Assembly (NCBI GenBank): GCA_002393725.1
Contig: DGTJ01000071.1
Coordinates: forward strand, 16,606 to 21,916
Reading direction: 5' to 3'
Origin: Prevotella sp. UBA4339
GTDB lineage: Bacteria > Bacteroidota > Bacteroidia > Bacteroidales > Bacteroidaceae
DNA length: 5,311 bases
The notes under the pieces were generated by a model that was not told where the DNA came from, did no database searches, and saw only the letters and a list, made by a program, of their open reading frames with translations. Position 1 is the stretch's first letter; each line of letters begins with the position of its first letter. The translations under genes were made by a program, and so were the position numbers. Positions 1 through 5,311 of the stretch are shown here, piece by piece.

Positions 1-1418
1 ATTGACTCAAGGTCAAGATGGTTAGTCGGTGTGTCAAGAATCAGGCAGTTGGCATTCTTCAGTTGCATACGTGCAATCATACAGCGCATCTTCTCTCCTC
101 CTGACAGCACATTTACATGTTTAAGCACGTCTTCTTCCTTGAACAGCATACGCCCGAGGAAAGACTTCATTGTCACCTCGTTTCCAGGACCCCATTGTGA
201 CAGCCAGTCTACAAGGTTCATCTCGCTCTGGAAGAACTCTGTGTTGTCGAGTGGCAGATATGCCGTTGTGATAGTGACACCCCATTTGAAGGTACCTGCA
301 TCAGCCTTCCTGTTGCCATTGATTATTTCGAACAAGGCTGTCATGGCTTTTGGGTTATGTGACAGGAACACGGTCTTCTGGCCTTTTTCTATAGTGAAGT
401 TCACGTTGTCGAAAAGTACTGTTCCGTCTGAATCTACAGCTTTCAGGCCTTCTACCTCAAGTATCTGTGTTCCAGGCTCTCGCTCCATAGAGAAGATGAT
501 ACCGGGATACTTACGTGTCGATGGTGTGATTTCCTCGACATTCAGTTTTTCCAGCATCTTCTTTCGTGATGTGGTCTGTTTTGACTTTGCCACATTTGCA
601 GAGAATCTGCGTATAAACTCCTCAAGCTGTTTGCGCTTCTCTTCAGCCTTCATCTTCTGGTTTTGTGCCTGGCGCAGAGCCAGCTGACTCGACTCATACC
701 AGAAAGAATAGTTACCACTGAAGAGCGTCACCTTGCCGAAATCGATGTCCACGGTCTGTGTAGAGACAGCATCGAGGAAGTGACGGTCGTGCGACACTAC
801 CAGTACGCATTGCTCCAGATTTGAGAGATATTCCTCCAGCCACTGTACCGTGTCAAGGTCGAGGTCGTTTGTAGGCTCGTCGAGCAGCAGGTTGTCTGGA
901 TGTCCGAAGAGTGCCTTGGCCAGCATCACTCGTACTTTCTCATTATTTGAGATTTCCGCCATTTGCTTCTGATGCTGCGACTCCTTCACTCCGAGGTTCT
1001 GCAGCAGCTGTGCAGCCTCGCTCTCAGCCTCATAGCCGTTCATCTCGGCAAAGGCCATTTCAAGTTCTGCTGCGCGGTTACCGTCTTCTTCCGTCATCTC
1101 TGGTTTGCTGTATAGAGCTTCGCGCTCTTTCATGTTTTCCCACATGGGCTTATGTCCCATCAGCACGGTATCCATGACGGAGAAGGCATCATATTTGAAG
1201 TGGTCCTGCTCAAGCACGCTCATACGCTCGCCGGGCAGCATTTCAACAGAGCCCTTGTTTGGCTCCAGTTCACCACTGATGGCACGCAGCAGAGTTGACT
1301 TTCCTGCTCCGTTGGCACCGATGATGCCATAGATGTTTCCACTAGTGAATTTCAGATTGACATCCTTGTAGAGTGTCTTCTTACCGAATTGTATTGCTAA
1401 GTTTGTAACTGTGATCAT
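1..1418 (-). CDS. ABC-F family ATPase, YbiT/YkpA-like (C-terminus beyond window)
   Basis: This is a soluble twin-cassette ABC-F ATPase, a family that binds the ribosomal E site and affects translation. The 472 visible codons start at the ATG at 1418; about 60-70 residues appear to be missing by comparison with family length. Cassette 1 has Walker A (G34 to S41, with K40), Q71, Walker B with catalytic E181 (LLLDEPTN, 177-184) and the H-loop H210. Its signature reads ISNNE (156-160) instead of LSGGE. A charged helical linker with RFSANVAKSKQTTSRKK (271-287) matches the ABC-F tRNA-interaction linker. Cassette 2 has an intact LSGGE (438-442), but its Walker A is degenerate (353-361, invariant Lys replaced by M359) and its Walker B has T463 in place of Glu. 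No transmembrane segments are visible, so it is not a transporter. A TAAGGAAAGAG stretch precedes the ATG. It is divergent from the pseudouridine synthase gene. The family call is firm; the exact subfamily and the ribosomal role are inferred. Confidence 0.93.
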   Translation of the reverse strand, partial: MITVTNLAIQFGKKTLYKDVNLKFTSGNIYGIIGANGAGKSTLLRAISGELEPNKGSVEMLPGERMSVLEQDHFKYDAFSVMDTVLMGHKPMWENMKEREALYSKPEMTEEDGNRAAELEMAFAEMNGYEAESEAAQLLQNLGVKESQHQKQMAEISNNEKVRVMLAKALFGHPDNLLLDEPTNDLDLDTVQWLEEYLSNLEQCVLVVSHDRHFLDAVSTQTVDIDFGKVTLFSGNYSFWYESSQLALRQAQNQKMKAEEKRKQLEEFIRRFSANVAKSKQTTSRKKMLEKLNVEEITPSTRKYPGIIFSMEREPGTQILEVEGLKAVDSDGTVLFDNVNFTIEKGQKTVFLSHNPKAMTALFEIINGNRKADAGTFKWGVTITTAYLPLDNTEFFQSEMNLVDWLSQWGPGNEVTMKSFLGRMLFKEEDVLKHVNVLSGGEKMRCMIARMQLKNANCLILDTPTNHLDLES

Positions 1419-1464
1419 CTCTTTCCTTACACCTTATTTATATGATATAAATTGAATTAGGCTG

Positions 1465-1494
1465 CAAAGGTACAAAAAATCCATGAAATACCAA
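1465..1494 (-). promoter_or_regulatory. Bacteroidota-type promoter for the ABC-F gene
   Basis: Read on the minus strand, a -33 TTG (1494-1492) is followed after 19 bases by TACCTTTG (1472-1465), a perfect match to the TAnnTTTG -7 box of the Bacteroidota primary sigma factor. Transcription would start near 1458-1461, giving a leader of about 40 bases before the ATG at 1418. The sequence match and spacing are seen directly; the start site is inferred. Confidence 0.75.
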
Positions 1495-1496
1495 CA

Positions 1497-1522
1497 TGTT
1501 TCATCTTTTTTTTGTACCTTTG
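1497..1522 (+). promoter_or_regulatory. Promoter for the pseudouridine synthase gene
   Basis: TACCTTTG at 1515-1522 matches the TAnnTTTG -7 box perfectly and lies only 8 bases before the ATG at 1531. The -33 element is poor: no TTG lies 19-20 bases upstream, and the nearest T-rich candidate is TGTTT at 1497-1501. The -7 box is the mirror image of the one used by the divergent ABC-F gene. The predicted transcript would begin a few bases before, or at, the start codon. Confidence 0.6.
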
Positions 1523-1530
1523 CCGCCGGT

Positions 1531-2427
1531 ATGAGATATAAAGTAGGATATAACCGCGAGGGAGAGTACGAACACTACACCGTAAGCGAGCCTCTGCCGC
1601 TTTTGGAGTGGCTGATGGCAAATGTGCAGCAGTCGAAGTCAAAGATCAAGGCTACGCTGCAGGGTAGGGGCATCAAGGTCAACGGCAAGACCGTGTCGCA
1701 GTTTGACTTCCCTCTGGAGCGCGGCATGAAGATAGCCGTAAGCAAGACAAAGCGCAACCAGCAGGGTTTCAAGAGCAGATATGTGAAGATCGTCTATGAA
1801 GACCGCTGGCTGATAGTGGTCGAGAAGGCTGATGGCATACTGTCGATGGCAGCCGGTCATTCTTCGCTGAATGTGAAGTCTGTGCTCGACGATTATTTCA
1901 AGAAGTCCCGCCAGAAATGTACAGCCCATGTGGTTCATCGTCTCGACCGCGATACAAGCGGCCTGATGGTCTATGCGAAGGATATCGAGACTGAGCAGAT
2001 ACTGGAGCATAACTGGCACGACATCGTCTACGACAGGCGCTATGTAGCAGTATGCTCAGGCGAGATGGAGCAGGATGACGGTACGATAGCCAATTGGCTG
2101 AAAGACAATAAGGCATTCGTCACTTATTCGTCGCCAGTGGACAATGGCGGAAAGTATGCAGTCACTCATTACCACGTGCTCGACAGGACTCCCGAGCTCT
2201 CCCTTGTAGAGTTCCGTCTTGAGACAGGCCGTAAGAATCAGATACGTGTTCACGCTTCCGACATGGGGCATCCTGTGTGTGGCGACGTGAAATATGGCAA
2301 TGGCGTTGATCCTGTCCATCGTCTGTGCCTCCATGCCTGGCTCCTGTGCTTTACCCACCCGGTGACAGGAGAGCCAATGGAGTTTGAGACACCAATACCC
2401 ACAGTATTCAGAAAGTTGTTTAAGTGA
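1531..2427 (+). CDS. RluA-family pseudouridine synthase with N-terminal S4-like domain
   Basis: This 298-residue cytoplasmic enzyme converts uridine to pseudouridine in RNA, probably rRNA or tRNA; the target cannot be read from the sequence. An S4-like RNA-binding region covers roughly residues 22-75 (LLEWLMA to MKIAV). The catalytic domain begins near residue 85 and carries the RluA motif HRLDRDTSG (136-144), with D139 as the expected nucleophile. It also has GRKNQIRVH (233-241), a variant of the usual GRTHQIRVH, followed by GHPVCGDVKYG (246-256). Length is normal for an RluA/RluD-type enzyme. The ATG at 1531 is preferred. An in-frame ATG at 1483 would add 16 residues encoded by the promoter dyad itself, and the next ATG at 1615 would cut into the S4 region. 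A 50-codon gene begins on its stop codon. Confidence 0.93.
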   Translation: MRYKVGYNREGEYEHYTVSEPLPLLEWLMANVQQSKSKIKATLQGRGIKVNGKTVSQFDFPLERGMKIAVSKTKRNQQGFKSRYVKIVYEDRWLIVVEKADGILSMAAGHSSLNVKSVLDDYFKKSRQKCTAHVVHRLDRDTSGLMVYAKDIETEQILEHNWHDIVYDRRYVAVCSGEMEQDDGTIANWLKDNKAFVTYSSPVDNGGKYAVTHYHVLDRTPELSLVEFRLETGRKNQIRVHASDMGHPVCGDVKYGNGVDPVHRLCLHAWLLCFTHPVTGEPMEFETPIPTVFRKLFK

Positions 2428-2579
2428 TGGAGAATATCGGTTATTATCTTTTCATTCTGGCAGCCATTATCGTTGCCTTCCTGATAATAAAGAAGGTGAC
2501 CACCTGTCTGATAAGGTCGATAGTCCTTATCGTATTGGCTGTTGTGCTTGGGTATATCTACTGGATGTATCTCAGGTAG
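2427..2579 (+). CDS. Small two-helix membrane protein, 50 aa
   Basis: A 50-codon reading frame starts with an ATG that shares one base with the stop of the pseudouridine synthase gene (TGATG, 2425-2429), an arrangement typical of translational coupling. The product begins MENIGYYLFILAAIIVAFLI. It has two hydrophobic stretches, roughly residues 5-21 and 31-48, separated by a short polar, positively charged turn (KKVTTCLIR, 22-30), so a helical hairpin in the inner membrane is likely. It lacks a lipobox, and no signal-peptidase site is evident. Its 3' end overlaps the opposing HD-domain gene by 8 bases. I do not recognise the family and assign no function. The coupling and coherent membrane topology make it a probable real gene rather than chance. 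Confidence 0.65.
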   Translation: MENIGYYLFILAAIIVAFLIIKKVTTCLIRSIVLIVLAVVLGYIYWMYLR

Positions 2580-3207
2580 TCTCCTCGGTCCAGATGCGGT
2601 CGAATGCCTCACGCAGCTTCTGCTTGTCTGCAATCAGGTTCCTTAGTTCGTTGAGGCTCTTCTCATTAGGCGACTTTGGCAGCCACAATTTGATATATCC
2701 GTCAGCAGAGTACTTGCTGTCCATGTGCTCCTTGAATCGTTGCCATTGCTCGTCTTTATCCTTTTCAGGGTAGTTGCTCAGACCGTATTGTATTGTTCTG
2801 CGTACCACTACTTCTACGTCGATATCCCTGTCAGCCTCGGCAATGATTTTCCCGTATAGGCTCCTTGGCGCCCTGCTTGCCGATGCCCTGTGATCCTCCA
2901 CGGCCTCTTTCATTATCTTGATCTGCTCTGTCGAGAACCATTTCTTCAGCCGTGCGTCAGAGGCAAGGATCTTTCCTCCTGTGATATGGTGTATGGCCCT
3001 TGGCCCCGACATTCCCAGGTCGTGATATGCAGCTATGGCATATACCATGTTGATGTCTGCACCTGTGGTCTTCACCAAGTCCAGCGACCGGCGTATTACT
3101 CTTGTGACGTGCTCCATGTTGTGGGCACGGTCGAATTCTGCGTATTGTGGCAGTATTTTAGTCTCTACGAACTCGACTAAATCAAGGCTTGGGGTATTGT
3201 TAATCAT
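2572..3207 (-). CDS. HD-domain phosphohydrolase-like protein
   Basis: This 211-residue soluble protein belongs to the metal-dependent HD superfamily. The metal-binding pattern is visible in order: H33 in HNMEHVTRV (29-37), the H62-D63 pair in AAYHDLG (59-65), H106 in EDHRAS, and D126 in AEADRDID (123-130). HD proteins of this size hydrolyse phosphate esters or nucleotides, but the substrate cannot be told here. The last 70 residues are charged and helical (KDKDEQWQRFKEHMD, 149-163) with no second domain recognised. The ATG at 3207 is chosen because an upstream in-frame TTG at 3231 falls inside the -7 promoter box. The gene is divergent from menA through a shared promoter region. It converges on the small membrane-protein gene with an 8-base overlap. 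Family is confident; function is unknown. Confidence 0.85.
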   Translation of the reverse strand: MINNTPSLDLVEFVETKILPQYAEFDRAHNMEHVTRVIRRSLDLVKTTGADINMVYAIAAYHDLGMSGPRAIHHITGGKILASDARLKKWFSTEQIKIMKEAVEDHRASASRAPRSLYGKIIAEADRDIDVEVVVRRTIQYGLSNYPEKDKDEQWQRFKEHMDSKYSADGYIKLWLPKSPNEKSLNELRNLIADKQKLREAFDRIWTEETT

Positions 3208-3224
3208 AAAAAGTCTGCGAATTT

Positions 3225-3256
3225 TTTGCAAATTTACGAATTTCTCCTTACTTTTG
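3225..3256 (+). promoter_or_regulatory. menA: Promoter for menA
   Basis: TTTG at 3225-3228 (-33) and TACTTTTG at 3249-3256 (-7, a TAnnTTTG match) are separated by 20 bases. Transcription would begin near 3260-3263, giving a leader of about 25 bases before the menA ATG at 3288. The leader is A-rich with no clear Shine-Dalgarno sequence, as is common in Bacteroidota. It occupies the same DNA as the oppositely directed HD-gene promoter. Confidence 0.75.
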
Positions 3257-3260
3257 CAAA
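3229..3260 (-). promoter_or_regulatory. Promoter for the HD-domain gene
   Basis: On the minus strand, TTTG (3260-3257) serves as the -33 element and TAAATTTG (3236-3229) as a perfect TAnnTTTG -7 box, with a 20-base spacer. The start site would be near 3222-3225, leaving a leader of about 15-18 bases before the ATG at 3207. Both elements are read directly; activity is inferred. Confidence 0.75.
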
Positions 3261-3287
3261 CAAAAGCAGTAAAAAGTTGATAAAAAG

Positions 3288-4190
3288 ATGAATGTGAAGA
3301 CCGATTCTCCTAAGGCGTGGCTTCTTGCCGCGCGCCCCAAGACTCTCACTGGCGCAGCCGTTCCGGTGATGATAGGTGTGTCGCTGGCGTGGGTTGATTC
3401 CAGGCAGTATGGCGATGATGTGTTTCAGTGGGTAGCAGCTCTGCTGTGCTTCCTGTTTGCCTTTATAATGCAGATAGACGCCAATTTCATCAACGACTTC
3501 TTCGACTTTGCCAATGGCACAGACGATACCTCGACCCGTCTTGGCCCTCGTCGCGCTTGTGCCCAGGGATGGGTAAAGCTCAGCTCGATGAAGCGTGCCA
3601 TCGCCCTTACCACATGTCTGGCTTGCGTCATAGGCCTCCCGCTGGTATGGTTTGGAGGCTTGGAGATGATTCTTGTTGGTGCGGTTTGCGTAGTCTTCTG
3701 TTTCCTTTATACCACTCATTTCTCGTATCTCGGGCTTGGCGACTTGCTTGTACTGGTGTTCTTCGGTGTTGTGCCAGTCTGTATTTCCTATTATCTCCAC
3801 CTACATACTGTCACGTGGCAGGTGTTCCTTGCCTCATTGGCTTGTGGGATGGTGATCGATGCGCTGCTAATCGTCAACAACTACCGTGACCGCGATACCG
3901 ACCGTGAAGCAGGCAAGAACACTATCATCGTCCGCCTTGGAGCAGAAGCCGGGCGCCAGTTGTATATTGGAGTAGGAGTAGGTGCCATTATCTTAGGGGG
4001 TACATTCTGGATGAATGGTCATCCTCTTGCCTTCTTCCTTCCCTTGATATATTTCGTGCTTCACGTCTTTACATATCTTAAGATAAAGCGTATCGACAGG
4101 GGTAAAGCGCTGAATCTCTGTCTTGGAGAGACAGCGCGTAATATCTTCATCTATGGTGTTTGCGTAAGTCTTGGGCTACTTCTCGTTTAG
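3288..4190 (+). CDS. menA: 1,4-dihydroxy-2-naphthoate polyprenyltransferase (MenA)
   Basis: MenA is the integral-membrane UbiA-family enzyme that attaches a polyprenyl chain to 1,4-dihydroxy-2-naphthoate, giving demethylmenaquinone for the menaquinone pool used in anaerobic respiration. The 300-residue length is typical. The N-terminal AARPKTLTGAAVPV (14-27) is a MenA-like entry. The first Asp-rich, Mg-diphosphate-binding motif is NFINDFFDFANGTDD (66-80), with N66, D70 and D73. It is followed by RLGPRRA (84-90). The second is NNYRDRDTDREAGKNT (197-212), with D201 and D205, followed by VRLG as in MenA rather than UbiA. About eight or nine hydrophobic helices are visible, for example near 47-63, 104-122, 177-197, 246-263 and 284-300. 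No other men genes lie in the window. Its stop overlaps the opposing porin stop by 4 bases. Confidence 0.93.
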   Translation: MNVKTDSPKAWLLAARPKTLTGAAVPVMIGVSLAWVDSRQYGDDVFQWVAALLCFLFAFIMQIDANFINDFFDFANGTDDTSTRLGPRRACAQGWVKLSSMKRAIALTTCLACVIGLPLVWFGGLEMILVGAVCVVFCFLYTTHFSYLGLGDLLVLVFFGVVPVCISYYLHLHTVTWQVFLASLACGMVIDALLIVNNYRDRDTDREAGKNTIIVRLGAEAGRQLYIGVGVGAIILGGTFWMNGHPLAFFLPLIYFVLHVFTYLKIKRIDRGKALNLCLGETARNIFIYGVCVSLGLLLV

Positions 4191-5311
4191 TTGAAGAAAG
4201 GCCACGACACTCCGATGTGCAGCACGTTGCCATTCACCGGGTAGTGTGGTGAGAGGAATGTCATGTGGTTGGCTCCACCGTTGATCATATTGCACATCGT
4301 CACAAAGAATCTTACTCCCTTCAGCCGCATGTTGGCATACACGTCCAGGAAGGGATACTCACCCAGTTCCACGCGGCTGCTCTCATTCTTCTGTATGGCA
4401 AACTGATTTATGGCGGGGCAGAAGTCGGGTGCATAGTAGCTTGTAAACCAAGTAGCGTCAGCGCCCAGCTCCACGTCGAGCACTTTGGCAATTCTGAACT
4501 TGAGGTACAGATTGGTGAACAGGTTCAGCTTAGGCAATGGCAGCACTTCGTTCTTACTTGATTCCTGATACGTCACTACATTCTCCCAGTTCAGCGGCCC
4601 CAGCCTGAAGTTCTGATGCAGCTGTGCTGTGAATACGCTTATATTCGATGATTCCTGGTAGACACCTGCCGTCATGTTGGTCCTGCCATCAGAGGTGGCA
4701 TCGTAGGTCATGCCATAGTACGTGTAGTTCTTTATGTTGTCCAGGGCTACGAGTAACTTTGTATTGGTCTTCTCGTATGCGAACAGTCCTTCAATCCTTG
4801 TGTGTGTCTCTTTCGACATGTCTTCATTGTCCCACCACAGGTGCTTGGAGTGATAGCGGCGCTGGTAGAATGTAGGATTGAGCCTGTGCAGGTATGCCTT
4901 TGCCGAGAGTCTCATCGTATCGCCCAGGAGTGCGAAGTTCACGTCGGTGCTGAAGTCAAGTTTCAGCTGGCCTGCATCTTCACCTATGAGCCATGTCTCT
5001 GCCGTGGCATTGAAGTGCAGTGTCCTGCCTTGGGTCTTGTTCAGCTGTGCACCGATACTTACGGTGTTTTCCGTCCATGAGTTCTGGTAGGCAGAGTCAG
5101 TGTTCTCAAAGATGTTGGGCATCTCATACTTCCTGTATTCGTGGGTGACGAACCCCTTCAGGCCTGCCTTCACGTATTTGTTGAATCCCTCCAGCAGTGC
5201 TATGCCGAAGGTGTTCTTTATCTGCAGATGCTTGGTCTGGTCGTATATGCTGTCGCTGCCGTATGTCTGGTCCTTGGTGTAGTATCTGTCCAGATAGTAG
5301 CCGGCTGGGGT
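4187..5311 (-). CDS. Putative outer-membrane porin, Bacteroidota Porin_10 type (N-terminus beyond window)
   Basis: The frame is open from the right edge to the TAA at 4187, giving 374 C-terminal residues of a protein that is probably about 600-700 residues in the family. The sequence has the alternating, aromatic-rich pattern of antiparallel beta strands and ends HIGVSWPFFN, with the aromatic C-terminal residues typical of substrates of the outer-membrane assembly machinery. The segment around EYPFLDVYANMRLKGVRFF (318-336), followed by SPHYPVNGNVLHIG (358-371), resembles the end of the Bacteroidota putative porin family. It probably forms a beta-barrel channel; the substrate is unknown. A GTG at 5173 is internal and not the start, because coding continues upstream of it for 46 codons without a stop. 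No plug or TonB-box is visible in the part present, so a TonB-dependent receptor is less likely. Confidence 0.82.
   Translation of the reverse strand, partial: TPAGYYLDRYYTKDQTYGSDSIYDQTKHLQIKNTFGIALLEGFNKYVKAGLKGFVTHEYRKYEMPNIFENTDSAYQNSWTENTVSIGAQLNKTQGRTLHFNATAETWLIGEDAGQLKLDFSTDVNFALLGDTMRLSAKAYLHRLNPTFYQRRYHSKHLWWDNEDMSKETHTRIEGLFAYEKTNTKLLVALDNIKNYTYYGMTYDATSDGRTNMTAGVYQESSNISVFTAQLHQNFRLGPLNWENVVTYQESSKNEVLPLPKLNLFTNLYLKFRIAKVLDVELGADATWFTSYYAPDFCPAINQFAIQKNESSRVELGEYPFLDVYANMRLKGVRFFVTMCNMINGGANHMTFLSPHYPVNGNVLHIGVSWPFFN

Larger units (their letters stand above)
1460..1527. repeat. Inverted repeat forming a symmetric divergent promoter
   Basis: GCAAAGGTACAAAAAA at 1464-1479 recurs as its perfect reverse complement at 1508-1523. 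Matches continue outward (1460-1462 with 1525-1527) after one mismatched pair. An inner pair, ATGAAA (1483-1488) and TTTCAT (1499-1504), shares the same centre at 1493.5. Each long arm contains one -7 box, so the repeat is largely explained as two mirrored promoters. It could also bind a dimeric regulator or extrude as a hairpin, but nothing in the window proves this. Confidence 0.8.
3225..3260. repeat. Short inverted repeat spanning two interlocked promoters
   Basis: TTTGCAAATTTA (3225-3236) and TACTTTTGCAAA (3249-3260) are inverted copies with 10 of 12 bases matching, centred at 3242.5. Each arm combines the -33 TTTG of one promoter with the complement of the -7 box of the other. The dyad is therefore explained by promoter geometry, though an operator role is possible. 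Confidence 0.75.

Noticed and set aside
31..687. 218-codon open frame on the plus strand
   Set aside because: It is antisense to the ABC-F gene, its protein is rich in Ser/Phe with no recognisable domain, and the opposite strand gives a complete, motif-bearing cassette protein.
1464..1523. Inverted repeat as an intrinsic terminator or insertion-sequence end
   Set aside because: It lies between two divergent starts where no transcript ends, each arm is a promoter box, and there is no transposase or target duplication.
1483..1530. Upstream in-frame ATG extending the pseudouridine synthase by 16 residues
   Set aside because: The extension is encoded by the promoter dyad, includes the -7 box, and does not resemble the start of an S4-like domain; the ATG at 1531 fits better.
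3208..3231. TTG start extending the HD-domain protein by 8 residues
   Set aside because: The TTG lies inside the TAAATTTG -7 box, so it would sit upstream of the predicted transcript start; the ATG at 3207 is the natural start.
3234..3800. 188-codon open frame on the minus strand opposite menA
   Set aside because: It lies antisense to the well-supported MenA coding sequence, runs through the promoter region, and shows no domain or coherent composition.
5171..5173. GTG as the porin start codon
   Set aside because: Reading continues upstream without a stop to the window edge, and the upstream residues have the same beta-strand character, so the GTG is internal.

Overview
The window looks like ordinary chromosomal sequence from a Bacteroidota species, most likely a Bacteroidales member close to Prevotella or Bacteroides. 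Three things point there. The intergenic regions carry the TAnnTTTG -7 box with an upstream TTG/TTTG -33 element that is typical of the phylum. Start codons lack a strong Shine-Dalgarno sequence. A Bacteroidota-type putative porin is present. No rRNA, tRNA, CRISPR array, insertion sequence or phage gene was seen, and the proteins are housekeeping or conserved types.

Layout, left to right. (1) A 3'-truncated ABC-F ATPase gene runs leftward off the window edge from an ATG at 1418. (2) A 112-base intergenic region (1419-1530) holds a symmetric, back-to-back promoter pair built on an inverted repeat. (3) Rightward from 1531 lies an RluA-family pseudouridine synthase gene. A 50-codon gene for a two-helix membrane protein starts on its stop codon (TGATG overlap) and ends at 2579. 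(4) A leftward HD-domain hydrolase gene (3207 to 2572) overlaps the small gene tail to tail by 8 bases. (5) An 80-base gap (3208-3287) holds two fully interlocked divergent promoters. (6) menA, for 1,4-dihydroxy-2-naphthoate polyprenyltransferase, runs rightward from 3288 to 4190. (7) A leftward outer-membrane porin gene overlaps menA tail to tail by 4 bases and continues beyond the right edge with its N-terminus missing.

The genes do not form one pathway. The ABC-F protein and the pseudouridine synthase both act on translation or the ribosome and share a divergent control region. MenA makes membrane-bound menaquinone for anaerobic respiration, and the porin is an outer-membrane channel. Transcription units alternate in direction: each divergent pair shares a compact symmetric promoter, and each convergent pair overlaps at the stop codons with no room for a conventional intergenic terminator.

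I do not see a new multi-gene system. The observations most worth following are the strongly asymmetric ATP sites of the ABC-F protein, the two dyad-symmetric promoter regions, the apparently near-leaderless pseudouridine synthase mRNA, and the small membrane protein. No gene-free stretch exceeds 300 bases.
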